From Holospora obtusa F1 (GTDB taxonomy: Bacteria; Pseudomonadota; Alphaproteobacteria; Holosporales; Holosporaceae), in contig NZ_AWTR02000034.1 in assembly GCF_000469665.2 (NCBI RefSeq), positions 1 through 41,915 on the forward strand: 41,915 bases of DNA, given 5' to 3'. Positions 7,352-17,300 of this stretch are shown one piece after another. Below the pieces are notes generated by a model that saw only the letters and a program-made list of their open reading frames with translations, was not told the origin of the DNA and searched no databases. Positions within the stretch are counted from its first letter, which is position 1; each line of letters begins with the position of its first letter. Both the position numbers and the translations under genes were made by a program.

Positions 7352-8506
7352 TTAAATAAATTTTCTTAAGGCACAAATTATACGCTCTGCTTCGTGCATA
7401 TACCCGCTTATTGGAAGACTTAAAACAACGTGAGATAATTTTTCACATTGAGGCAATCCTTTTCCTGTTGCTGTTGGATATTGCCTATATGCAGTTTGTA
7501 AATGCAAAGGTTTTTCATAGTAAACAACTGTAGGAATTCCTACAGATTGCAATTTTTCCATTAATTTTTTACGACACACTGTCTCAGGTAAGCACACAGT
7601 ATACTGTGCCCAAGAAGAAGTAACGTCTTTTTGGAGGAAAGGCGTCTTTAATATACCTTGAAGTCCCCTGAAATACGTATCTGCGATTTCTTGACGAACG
7701 ATCAATTCATCAGGAAAAACCTTTAGTTTTTCTATTAAAATAGCTGCTTGAATCGTATCTAATCGCCCATTGATCCCAATCCGAACATTATCATATTTTT
7801 CTTTGCCTTGACCATGTATGCGTAACGACTGAATCAACACAGCAAGGTCATCATCATTTGTAAAAACCGCTCCCCCATCTCCATAACATCCTAGAGGTTT
7901 TGCAGGGAAAAAACTTGTAGTAGCTATATTGCCAATATTTCCAACTTTTTTTGTTTTGTATGTTGCTCCAAAACTTTGCGCCGAATCTGCAATAATCCAC
8001 AAACAATTTTTATGAGCAATAGACTGAATAGTATCGTAATCTGCAGGTTGACCAAATAAATCTACGGGAATTATCCCTTTAGGAGCCAAGCCTAAACTTT
8101 TTGCATAACGGATACCTTGCTCTAAACTATCAGGATCCATATTATAGCTAGATTCTAAAACATCAACAAAGATAGGAACAGCCCCTCTCCATACCACAAC
8201 TTCAGCGGTTGCTGCAAAGGTGAAAGAAGGTACAAAGACTGCATCTCCTGGACCTACTTGATAAGCCATCAATCCTAAATTCAAAGCGTCTGTTCCATTA
8301 GAGCATGCAATCGCGTGCTTTACCTCGCAGAAAGTTTTTAATTGTTCCTCTAGTGTATAAACTTCTGGTCCCATAATAAAAGTTCCATGATCTAACACGC
8401 GCTTAATTGCAGATTCTATGTTAGAACGCAAGCGCGCTAACTGCGCTTTCAAGTCTATGAAGGGCATAAGAGAATGAGATTCAATTTGTTTTTTAGGCGA
8501 TGTCAT
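7352..8506 (-). CDS. DegT/DnrJ/EryC1 family sugar-nucleotide aminotransferase (WbpE-like)
   Basis: 384-residue PLP enzyme, full length for the family. It transfers an amino group, normally from glutamate, to a keto sugar nucleotide. Visible landmarks: FIDLKAQ near the N-terminus, SNGTDALNLG (69-78), the cofactor Asp in ADSAQSFGA (Asp174), and the Schiff-base Lys203 in SFFPAKPLGCYGDGG, then the RLDTIQAAIL substrate region. The wording around Lys203 is nearly that of WbpE/WlbC enzymes, which make UDP-2-acetamido-3-amino-hexuronic acid for O-antigen or lipid A-type sugars; the exact substrate is inference. ATG 8506 has a GAGG eight bases upstream. No other sugar-pathway gene is next to it, so its partners must lie elsewhere. 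Confidence 0.88.
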   Translation of the reverse strand: MTSPKKQIESHSLMPFIDLKAQLARLRSNIESAIKRVLDHGTFIMGPEVYTLEEQLKTFCEVKHAIACSNGTDALNLGLMAYQVGPGDAVFVPSFTFAATAEVVVWRGAVPIFVDVLESSYNMDPDSLEQGIRYAKSLGLAPKGIIPVDLFGQPADYDTIQSIAHKNCLWIIADSAQSFGATYKTKKVGNIGNIATTSFFPAKPLGCYGDGGAVFTNDDDLAVLIQSLRIHGQGKEKYDNVRIGINGRLDTIQAAILIEKLKVFPDELIVRQEIADTYFRGLQGILKTPFLQKDVTSSWAQYTVCLPETVCRKKLMEKLQSVGIPTVVYYEKPLHLQTAYRQYPTATGKGLPQCEKLSHVVLSLPISGYMHEAERIICALRKFI

Positions 8507-9036
8507 AAGTTTACCTCACTTTATATTGAAACAAAATTTTTTTATTGCATACATTGAAAAAATTAAAGTCTTTGCTTTAAGTTAACTGTAATTTTTAAAA
8601 TCATTTTTAGCGCTGAGTTTTACATTTTTTCAAAAAAGATTCCAGAAAATGATAAAGTATTTTTAAGTATTTGTCTACTGATTTAGAGGGCTGTCAAGAT
8701 GGATACAAATATTTTTTGATCACGTGAAAAATTTTTCGCAGCTGTAAGAAGGAAGCATTGACGCGCCGCAAATTACAAATTTTTTAGAACGTATTTTATT
8801 TAGGAAGCGTATAAAGAAGATAAAAGCAGTCTTGTGTAGAGAAAAATCGGTATAAAAATGGATATTTTTTGATATATAGTCAATTAGGTTAACGTTTACA
8901 AAGATGGGTGTTATTTCTAGAAAAAAAATTCTAAAATCATATACCAAAGAACGTCTTTCTTTAATCTTTGAGTGACAGGATTTACTTCTATTCGTAAAAT
9001 TTAATATTTTTACTATGGTGTTTTTCTTGACCTGAT
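8507..9036. other. AT-rich spacer
   Basis: About 530 bp between ComEC and the aminotransferase gene. A 75-codon minus-strand frame (8720-8947) is Phe/Ile-rich with no features and is not supported. Nothing else is seen; it should carry the aminotransferase promoter. Confidence 0.5.
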
Positions 9037-11073
9037 TTAATCTAACGACAACTGATTTTTTTTTGAGGTGATCCGATATCTTTTTTTATAAAATTTTTTA
9101 CGCTTTTTTTCAAAATATAAGAAACGCCACGGACGCTGTTCGTCCGATAACGTTCCAGGGATCCATACACCTTTTTTATACTGAAAGGTCAGCGCTTTCG
9201 GATACTGTTTTCTTAATTTTTTTCCTATTTCGAATAATGCTTTTATTTTTGAATCCTTTAACATTTTTTCTTGACAAATGTGAGAAAGATTAAAAACTCT
9301 GGCCCATTGTGAAATAACGTGTTTGCCTTTTCTTGTTTCTGTAACCCACAGTGTGCTTATTTCTTCCTGAATGATTCCTATGTAGTCAGGTGTTGCTAAA
9401 ATTTTAGGTTTGAAAGCCCCGTACCATGCGAAAAATTGAAGTAAAACTAAAGCAAAAATTCCCCACCATCTCCAATTTTCTTTCCAAATCAACCACCAAA
9501 ACACACAAAAAACTTGTGCAAAAAAATACCAATGGCTATAAAGAGGGCAATGAAATAACAAAAATCCTAAATAATATGAAGAGCTTTGCGCGATACTTAC
9601 TAATCCTTTAAGTGTTAATCCCCATAAATAAAATACGCTTTTTGAATACGGCGTTAACAAAGAAAGTAATGCAATTCCTGCCATCGGCATAACGCAAAAA
9701 CTCGTCCAGCTTACCGCAAACACGTTACTAATTACGCTTTGAAAAGAGTACTGATGAAAATAAAAAGCTATCCAGGGTAAAGTAGAGCATGTGGCTGAAA
9801 TGGTTGTCACATTCATCATGAAAAAACTTTTTGCCCAACGTTTCCAAAAAGGTTGTTGAGTTTCTGACATACTTTTTCTCCAAAATTTGCTGGGAATAGT
9901 CATTAAGCTAGCTGTTGCTATAAAAGAAAGCTGAAAACTTAAGCTAAAACATGCATGAGGTTCTATGAAGAGTATCCCTGATGCACACAAAGATAACATG
10001 CGTAACGAAGAAGGCCAACGATTCAAAAACATACCTATCAGAGCTCCAAACATTAAAATGAAAGAGCGTTGTACTGGATAACCTGCTCCAGAAATACATA
10101 CGTATATTCCCCCTGCAATCAAAGAGCATATGCCTGCTAAGCTTTGCAAACTAATGATTAATCCTAATTTAGGAACACCTTGAAGTAACCATCGAAATAC
10201 GAAAAAACACATTGCTGCCACGATGGATAAATGCAATCCAGATATTGCAAGAATGTGAGAGAGACCAGAAACAGAAAAATCATTACGCAACTGTAAGGGA
10301 AGCGCTGTTTTGTCTCCAGTAATCAACGCACTACCGATGGCTCCTAAAGGATAAGGTAATTTATCGTGAAACGTTTTTGTTAAGTAATGTCTCATTCTTG
10401 TTAAAAATCCAGATTTTTCGCAAGTCACCTGAACATCAGAAACAGTAAAACCGTAAGAAGAAACACCTTGAAAAAATTGATGAAATTGCGCATCATACCC
10501 TCCTGGGACAGTTAGTCTGGCCCAAGGAAGCAGTTTAACTTTAGCTTCTATCCAGTTTCCTGGAGTAATTTTTTGTTTACACTGTGTTCGGATGCTTAAT
10601 CGAACACAGGGAAATGACAGTGCTCCCTTCTTGGATCGCAAAGATTTAAGCCATATTCTGGGATAAATTTTTCCTGAATTAGAAGCCGTATGATCTAATG
10701 CAGTGACTTGTCCTTTAATCCAAAACGGACCTAACTCTTTTTTAAGCAATATATGCTGAGGGTACATCCCGATTCTAAAAAATCCTACCGCAAAACATAC
10801 AATTGCCCAAAAAAATACTCTAAAAATTCTACGTTTTTCTTGAAAAAGTCCGTACAAACTGGCGAAAAAAGCAATGAATATCACTCCGTAAGTTATTGCT
10901 TTAGGTTCGTAAGGTAACATTACATAACTGTAAATCCCTATTGCAATTCCAAAAGGAACCCATAAAACATGTCGGTCGTGTTCTTGAATAAATTGTGAAT
11001 ACAAAGTGGCTCTAATTTTTTTTAGATTTTTTGCTTTCCAAATCCAAAAATTTTTCACACTACCTCTTGTCAT
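9037..11073 (-). CDS. comEC: ComEC/Rec2 DNA-uptake channel
   Basis: 678-residue polytopic inner-membrane protein that carries single-stranded DNA into the cytoplasm during natural transformation. N-terminal hydrophobic segments (about 40-105) are followed by the small OB-like soluble domain (about 115-215, DUF4131 region). The competence core begins with LITGDKTALP and the highly conserved SGLSHILAISGLHLS, then many membrane helices including YPVQRSFILM and FIEPHACFSLSFQLSFIATA. After the last helix there is only a short soluble tail; the C-terminal metallo-beta-lactamase domain found in many ComEC proteins is absent, as is common in alphaproteobacteria. The start ATG 11073 lacks a clear ribosome site. 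No stop or frameshift is seen, so the gene looks functional. Confidence 0.92.
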   Translation of the reverse strand: MTRGSVKNFWIWKAKNLKKIRATLYSQFIQEHDRHVLWVPFGIAIGIYSYVMLPYEPKAITYGVIFIAFFASLYGLFQEKRRIFRVFFWAIVCFAVGFFRIGMYPQHILLKKELGPFWIKGQVTALDHTASNSGKIYPRIWLKSLRSKKGALSFPCVRLSIRTQCKQKITPGNWIEAKVKLLPWARLTVPGGYDAQFHQFFQGVSSYGFTVSDVQVTCEKSGFLTRMRHYLTKTFHDKLPYPLGAIGSALITGDKTALPLQLRNDFSVSGLSHILAISGLHLSIVAAMCFFVFRWLLQGVPKLGLIISLQSLAGICSLIAGGIYVCISGAGYPVQRSFILMFGALIGMFLNRWPSSLRMLSLCASGILFIEPHACFSLSFQLSFIATASLMTIPSKFWRKSMSETQQPFWKRWAKSFFMMNVTTISATCSTLPWIAFYFHQYSFQSVISNVFAVSWTSFCVMPMAGIALLSLLTPYSKSVFYLWGLTLKGLVSIAQSSSYYLGFLLFHCPLYSHWYFFAQVFCVFWWLIWKENWRWWGIFALVLLQFFAWYGAFKPKILATPDYIGIIQEEISTLWVTETRKGKHVISQWARVFNLSHICQEKMLKDSKIKALFEIGKKLRKQYPKALTFQYKKGVWIPGTLSDEQRPWRFLYFEKKRKKFYKKRYRITSKKNQLSLD

Positions 11074-11700
11074 TGTTATTTTTATGCTTTACGGATGCTT
11101 GTTACTTCAAATCTGTAAATAATTAATTTATTTTCTTGATCATGTTGATCCTCAATTTTTTATTTGATTTTCGCCTAAAAAAATCACAGTGCCGCGTTAA
11201 TTATTTTGAGAACTTTTTTCTGTAAAAAAATACTGTAACTTGCCTTAATCAAACTTTATTATTAAAAAAATATTCTATTCACGCAAGATACCGCAGTGTT
11301 AGCGCTTAAATTTTTTTTAATTTAATCACGGGAACTAAAAAGCTTAAATATTTTTTGACATACATATTTTTTATAAAGAAGCATTTTTTAGAAAATTTAT
11401 TACACGGTATTCATTCTTGAAAATGACAAAAATTTACTTAACAAAAAAATATAGCATCAATCGTCAACAAAAATTTTAACTGCATTCTTTACGTGATGTG
11501 TGTCATGTTATTTATTTTTACGTGTGCCCAGAATTTTACAAAACACGAAGCGTTTATCGATCTTAAACGTAACAAAAAAACTTTGCTTACTTTAACTTGA
11601 ACAAACAAAACTTTTTAACTGACTTGATTTTTTTTCAAATCATTACTTCAAATATCACAAACAACACTCGAGCAAAAACACTAGCAAATGTACCTTTGTA
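11074..11700. other. AT-rich spacer upstream of comEC
   Basis: About 630 bp. The segment nearest 11700 is where the missing second half of the adjacent IS5 transposase would be expected, and nothing like it is found. Only tiny frames (fewer than 40 codons) occur. No RNA gene is recognised. Confidence 0.5.
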
Positions 11701-12090
11701 TTAAGTCCCTTTTGAGCGGCTCATCTCTTGATTTCCACCTTTCGCACCGGCTGCATGAAGACGTACTTTGATGTGACTTGCATCAATCATCAGCCATTCA
11801 TAATCCGGAACATCAACTAATTCTTCGAGCAACTTCTCCCAGATACCTTTGTCTCTCCATCTGATAAAACGACGGTGCGTATTGCTCCAACTTCCATAAT
11901 CTGGCGGCAAATCTCGCCATGGCGATCCTGTCCTTAAGATCCAGAAAATGGCATTAATACATTGGCGATTATTTTTAGCTCTCCCGCCCCAAACACCTTC
12001 TCGTCCTGGTAAATGAGGCTCTAACAAACTCCATACGCGATCTGAAATATCGTGGCGACGATGGGCTTCTGACATATAATACTTATGCAT
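11701..12090 (-). pseudogene. IS5-family transposase, 3'-truncated (first half only)
   Basis: 129 codons matching the N-terminal half of IS5-family (IS427-type) transposases: ISDRVWSLLEPHLPGREGVWGG, CINAIFWILRTGSPWRDLPP, NTHRRFIRWRDKGIW, and the first catalytic Asp in MIDASHIKV followed by HAAGAKGGNQEMSRSKG. It stops where the family continues with an NTKIHLAVD-type strand and the rest of the catalytic domain. No second ORF follows in the 600 bp downstream, so this is not merely the orfA of a two-ORF element with programmed frameshifting; orfB is missing. It lies 58 bp after the dapA stop codon, on the same strand. No terminal inverted repeats were found. Confidence 0.88.
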
Positions 12091-12148
12091 TCATGAAATA
12101 ACTGCATCACTTATATCATACTTCTTATCTCGTGACTACACTATCTAA

Positions 12149-13051
12149 TCATTCTTCAAAAATTCCTAAACATTTTATTTCTTCCAAAGCTAATTGTTGC
12201 AAAACACGCAAAGATTGTAAATCGGAAAGATCGTTTTTAGACAAAGGCAAACGCACCATATCTGAAGAAATAATATTCGCAAGGCGCAATAACGCTTTAA
12301 TAGAGACCGGATTGGTAGCCTTGCTGAGAGCTTGTTGGGCTTCCCAAAAAAATGATCTTTTCCAGCATCCTTCTAAACTTTCTTGCACATAATGTTTTAC
12401 AAGATTTGGCCATATATTAGATAGAACAGAAACCAATCCTTTGGCTCCTAGTGTACTGTAAGCGGGCATTAAATGATCGTCTCCGCACAGAAGATCGATT
12501 CTTGGAGCTGCTTGCGCGTAAGAAAATGCACTCTTTAAACACCCACTTGATTCTTTTAAACTGACTAAAAAAGGATAATCTTTAAGAATTTTCAGAGCTT
12601 CAACAGACAAAGAAACACCTGTGCGACGTGGAACATTGTACAGCATTACAGGTCTTTGCGAGATCGTAAGCAGCGCTTGAAACCATTGAGCCTGCCCCTC
12701 ATCACCAGGACAAGTGTACAAAGGAGTGCTTATCAAATATCCTTGTAATGCATAGTCCTGGCATTGCTTGATCCAATCCATTGCTGAATCCAAGTTATAG
12801 GTCGGAACTGCGGAAAATATAGGAATATTTAGGTCTAAACGCATAATAAAATCTAAAATTTTTCTTTTTTCTTCCGTGCTTAAGGAAATTCCTTCTCCTG
12901 TGCTTCCAAACAAAATAACACCATTCTCACAAGACACTTGTTTGCGAAGAACACGTTCTAATCCTTCATAATCTACGTTCAAGCTATGATCTTTAAAAGG
13001 TGTAACACACGCTGTCCACACCAAAGGCACTTTAAAAGGACTATATCTCAC
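12149..13051 (-). CDS. dapA: 4-hydroxy-tetrahydrodipicolinate synthase
   Basis: 300 residues. It condenses pyruvate with aspartate semialdehyde, the entry to diaminopimelate and lysine, so it feeds peptidoglycan synthesis (compare PBP1A at 35557-37749). TIM-barrel aldolase signatures: GSTGEG at 49-54 (the family usually has GTTGE, here Ser replaces the first Thr), TPLYTCP at 109-115 in place of TPYYNRP with the second Tyr (112) kept, YNVPRRTG at 138-145 with the catalytic Tyr and Arg, and the Schiff-base Lys166 in SLKESSG. The start is GTG 13051 with a weak ribosome site. Related pyruvate aldolases share this fold, but the combination of motifs favours DapA. Confidence 0.9.
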   Translation of the reverse strand: MRYSPFKVPLVWTACVTPFKDHSLNVDYEGLERVLRKQVSCENGVILFGSTGEGISLSTEEKRKILDFIMRLDLNIPIFSAVPTYNLDSAMDWIKQCQDYALQGYLISTPLYTCPGDEGQAQWFQALLTISQRPVMLYNVPRRTGVSLSVEALKILKDYPFLVSLKESSGCLKSAFSYAQAAPRIDLLCGDDHLMPAYSTLGAKGLVSVLSNIWPNLVKHYVQESLEGCWKRSFFWEAQQALSKATNPVSIKALLRLANIISSDMVRLPLSKNDLSDLQSLRVLQQLALEEIKCLGIFEE

Positions 13052-13456
13052 TATCTATCAAAAATAAAATCAATCATCCACATTCTAATGTGCACAAACA
13101 ACTAAAATCAAGAGGGCGTAGTGAATGCGTATATCTAAAATTTAAGTGAATGTAGCTAATTCAGTAGACCTCTTCGAAAACTGTCATTGTGCTCACTCCA
13201 CAGTATGCGAAAAATTCCATTAAATTATACTAAGGAAAAATTCATCTTTTCGTCTGTTTTTGTATGTATCTACTATGATTTTTAATCGTTTAAGCATCAC
13301 CATTATTATCTTTATTTACAACTCTTTTGCTGAGAATAGTTCGATTTTTTTATCTTTTTGTGTTAAAAGAATTTTTTTACTAGACCTGATGCGTAAGTAT
13401 GATTTTATGTAAATTTTATGAGAAAATATAGGATTGACGGTCTAAAGTAAGTGTTC
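13052..13456. other. Spacer between dapA and decayed IS
   Basis: About 400 bp without a gene. TAGACCTCTTCGAAAACTG at 13165-13183 resembles the terminal repeats of some IS5-group elements and might mark the left end of the decayed element that follows. I found no matching right end. Confidence 0.4.
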
Positions 13457-14080
13457 ATGTTGCTAAGATATGCAAATATTCCCAAACATCCAATCACATT
13501 TGAACGTTTGTTTTGCCTAACTTTTTATAAATTCGAGGAAATTTTCAGCAAAATTTGTTTTTTGTGAAAAAAGCGAGTGATAGAACGTTATCAACGTCCA
13601 AATAAGCTTAAGATTAATGAAAGAGTGTTAATGCTTTTTTTCTAGTACAGCAGGTTATAACGCAAGGATTTATAGGTAGTTCATTCCGAATTATCCAAAA
13701 ATTAGAGCTTATTTTGGCTCAAGTTATGGCCATTGGAAAAGACAGACATTGACCTAAAGAAGAGGTGGAGTCGTTCATTATTGACGGCACAGAATGACCA
13801 AGAAACCTTTTATTAGAGGTAAGAAGAAACGCCACGCTCTTAAAAATAAATCCTTTAAGGGAAGAATTGAGCATGTGTCAAATACCGCACCTGATTCCAG
13901 ATATGATTTTACGCTTCCTAAACTAGGATCTTCTCTTTCTAAACACGACAGAATTTACGTAGATTCGAAGTATCAAAGCTTTGAAAAGATATCATCCAGA
14001 AAAAAAGTTTCAAAAGGTTAAAAAATAAAACTTTGGATCTACAAGAAAAAGAATAAAATTGAACACATATTCTCCTAAAT
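13457..14080 (+). pseudogene. Decayed IS5-family transposase (DDE_Tnp_4 type)
   Basis: Read across three frames, the sequence gives a recognisable transposase. First comes MLLRYANIPKHPITFERLF and KFEEIFSKI, a stop, then KKRVIERYQRPNKLKINERV. After a shift come ITQGFIGSSFRIIQKLELIL, AQVMAIGKDRH, a stop and PKEEVESFIIDGTE (catalytic Asp). After another shift (75-codon frame from 13794) come KPFIRGKKKRHALKN, a SRYDF block and IYVDSKYQSFEKI (second catalytic Asp). The C-terminal third fades out by about 14080. At least two frameshifts and several stops make it dead. It lies about 285 bp upstream of the giant gene, on the same strand. Confidence 0.85.
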
Positions 14081-14350
14081 AAAAATTTTCAAAATTCTTT
14101 CTGATTAATACTGTAACAAACCATAATAGTGTTTCGGGTATCGTTCTTCAAAAACAAATTTGCCCTTGCTTAAAATAAAATTTGAAAAAGATAAATTTCT
14201 AAATAAAACACTGCTCTCTTTCTCAAAAATTACTTACACAAAAGGTATTGAAGGATTGATGCTTCTAAATCACACACAAAAAAAATATTTTTTTTTTAAA
14301 AAGATCAAATAGTTTGTGAATCTTGGGGATATATTAGAACCGTTACAATA

Positions 14351-14368
14351 ATGAGCGTATTTTTATGA
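14351..14368 (+). promoter_or_regulatory. Tiny upstream ORF overlapping the giant gene's start codon
   Basis: ATG AGC GTA TTT TTA TGA: a five-codon frame whose stop overlaps the giant gene's ATG in the form ATGA (14365-14368). A TTACAATAAT at 14343-14352 could serve as a -10 but then overlaps this frame. The main ATG has no good Shine-Dalgarno (only GAG 11 bases upstream), so translational coupling is conceivable. May be coincidence. Confidence 0.25.
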
Positions 14369-17300
14369 AGATTGATACTAAGTTTCTTTTGGCAAGTATT
14401 AAAGTTTCCTTGATGTTCGGAGCGTTTCCTAGTTATGGGGCGGGAGAAGCTTTACAATCTCTGGTACAAATTACAGGAGCGCCTTTGCCTTCTCTTCCTG
14501 TGCTTGAGAGTTATGATTTTAAAGGACAAACGCATGTTATTTTTAAGGGAGGAAGTGGAATTTTAACCGGACTTCAGGATGTGGAAACGTTAGAGGTGCA
14601 AAATGCTGAAACGATCATATTAGATAGTCCTATTTTAAACGCATTGGATATTCGTGTGCAGGCAAAAACTTTGGTAAGTAAGCATAAACTTGTGTCTAAA
14701 AACGTGAACATAGAGGTGTTAAATGCGTGGATTGGATCGGGAGCGCAACAGGTATATCAAGGCAGTGGTGGGTTAAGCTGGTCTTGGCAGAATCAGGATC
14801 CAAGCTTGCTCTTGGCGCATCAATACGGAGTATTTCCTTTAACGTTGACTTCCGTTTATGGAGGCGAGGGCCAGACAAAAACTTCTGCACCTTCAGGTTT
14901 TAGGTTATCTACATGGAAAAGTGATCTTAGCCAAGGATGGAGTGTTGGGGCGTTGGAGCTAAAAGAGTGTGCTCGGGTGTGGTTGTGTGGAGAACTTCAG
15001 GTTCAAAATCTTTCTCTTTCAAACAGTGTTCTCAAACTCAGTGGAGGATTGGATGCACAGCATGTGGTATTAGATCAAGCCAGTGTATGTGTTGAAGGGT
15101 TGACTTTGGAGTGTCTTCAAGGCAAGTTTCCGATAACGAATCCTGGCGCCGCTTACATCAAGGATATCCAAGGTACAGGAGTGATAAGCAACCAAGGAGG
15201 AATGGTGTATCTAGGCAACTCTGGAGTGTTGCCTGTCAAGCTTGATGTGTCTTGTCCTAATTTTGGTTTTGGTTTTGGAAATTGGCAGTCTTGGACTTTT
15301 GTAGGGGGAACAGTTTTACAAAGAAACATCACAGGATCTAGTGCAAATCTTTTTTCAGGACGCTGGATAATGGGGGGATGTGTAGGTAGTTTGGTGGCGC
15401 CTGATCAGGGGATCCAAAGTCCCGATTCTGCCATTCTTGACTGGATGAATAGGGTGGAAGCGCGCCCTCAGGATGCAGACTGGATAAAGACAGCAGAGCA
15501 TCGCCTTCAGGATGCAGATTGGATGGATGCAGCAGGAAAACGACATTTTTCTAACTTTATTCAAGGAAATAGAGTATGGATTCAAAGTTGGGCTCCAGAT
15601 ATTGGCGGAGAAGTCGTGTGGGGAGCATCGGGAAATTTAAAAAAAGGTATTGTATTAGCGCCTTCCACAGCAACGAACATCGTATTCAAAAATTTTGACG
15701 AACTCTTAATTGTAGGCGATGTGTGTGCACAAAGCGTGGAATTTCAGGGAAAACGTTTATTACATATGGGGAAAATGGTCTGTAAAGATGCGAAATTGCA
15801 ACTAGATACATGGTATCAATGGAGCGGTTGCGTGGATTGGGGACAACACGTGGTGGATATTACAAATGAATCTTGGGGATCTACAGCATTAAGAAACTAC
15901 GGATGTATTCGTGATACTCATCTTGAATTAAGCACTCAGCATTATCCATTGTTTTCGGCTCTTTCTAATCTTTCTTGCTTGCCTAGTCTTGGATTTTTTA
16001 AGACAAGTACCATAGATTGTATGACTTTTTTAGGGGGGTCGGGCTTTGTTGGAGATGGTCTGGTCGTAAATAAATTAATTATAAATTCTGGTACTTTGCA
16101 AGTTTCTGGTAACACAGAAATTGGGTATCTTCAATTGGCTGGAACTTTTGTGGCAGGACCACAAACTGCGTCGGTATCTTTAAAGTGGATCAAAGGTCAG
16201 ATGCGTTATAATAAGCGTGGGGTTTTTGAGACTGCGGAAAGTTGTTCTGGTGAGTTAGTGATTACTCCTCCAGCTTTTGTGGAAATTCATCGCGTTCAAA
16301 ATCAAAGTCAAACGAGATCTAGTATAGTGAATCGGGGAGGATTTCTTGCGCTTCATGGTTTGATCGATCAACGAACAATTTCGATTTCAGGAAAAAGTAT
16401 CGCGCTATTGCCTAGTTCTGGAAATACGCAAAGAAGTGGGTTGAGAGCAGTTCCTGGGACATTATTTGGAGAATCTAAAGCTGCGTTTTTGGGAAAACAA
16501 GTCTTGATGCCAGAAACTGTGTTGGGTGGAGTGCTTTTGTCTAATACAGTGCAAGAACTTGGGGAAGGTCTGTATTTTTCCCCTTATTTTATGTCGTTTG
16601 GAACTCAATATTTACCTTCATCAAAGTGGTTATTAGAAAATCCTCAAGAATGTCGTCGGAAATATTTGTTGAAACAGACTGAAAATTGGAACTCGAGTTT
16701 TGAAAGAGGCCAAGAAGAAGATGCTTTCGTTCAGTCTGTTTTAGTAAAAGTGATTCCAGATACGTCTGGAATCAGTGGAAGCGCTCCCGAAAATTTCGAT
16801 GCGCGCAGTCAAGTTTTTCTTGCAGATTTAGCTTCTAAGTATCGGAATATTTTATATAGTCTTCAAGGGCATACTTGGATGTTTGGCAAAACTCAGATCA
16901 CCAGTACTTCAGTTTTTGATAAACTGTACTCGTCCCAAATTCTTTCTGATTTTCAAGAAAAAGCACAAAGTCTTTATACTAAGGAAGCAGAGCAAAAAAA
17001 TGAGTTTCTTAAATTAACTCAAATTTGTAAAAATGAGATTGGTTTAGAAATAGATGCTCTTTTATCGCTTGGATTAAAAATTGATTCTTTTCAAAATCTC
17101 GAACCTATCACTTTTGAAAATTTGACTTCTCGTATCGAAAAGGCTCAGCAAAGCCAGGAACGATTGCAGGTTTTATCAGAGGCTATTTTTGATCTCAGGG
17201 ATAAAGTTCAGGGTTTTTATGAACAGGAAACTGAGCAAAAAAATGAATTTCTTAAATTAGCGCAACAGTGCAAAGAATCTCTTGGTCTAAAGATTGAGGA

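Noticed and set aside
8720-8947. 75-codon minus-strand frame
   Set aside because: Phe/Ile/Asn-rich composition expected of translated AT-rich spacer, no motif, no ribosome site and no neighbours to support it.
11701-12090. Active two-ORF IS5 (IS427-type) element using programmed frameshifting
   Set aside because: No second ORF with the remaining catalytic residues lies downstream and no terminal inverted repeats were found.
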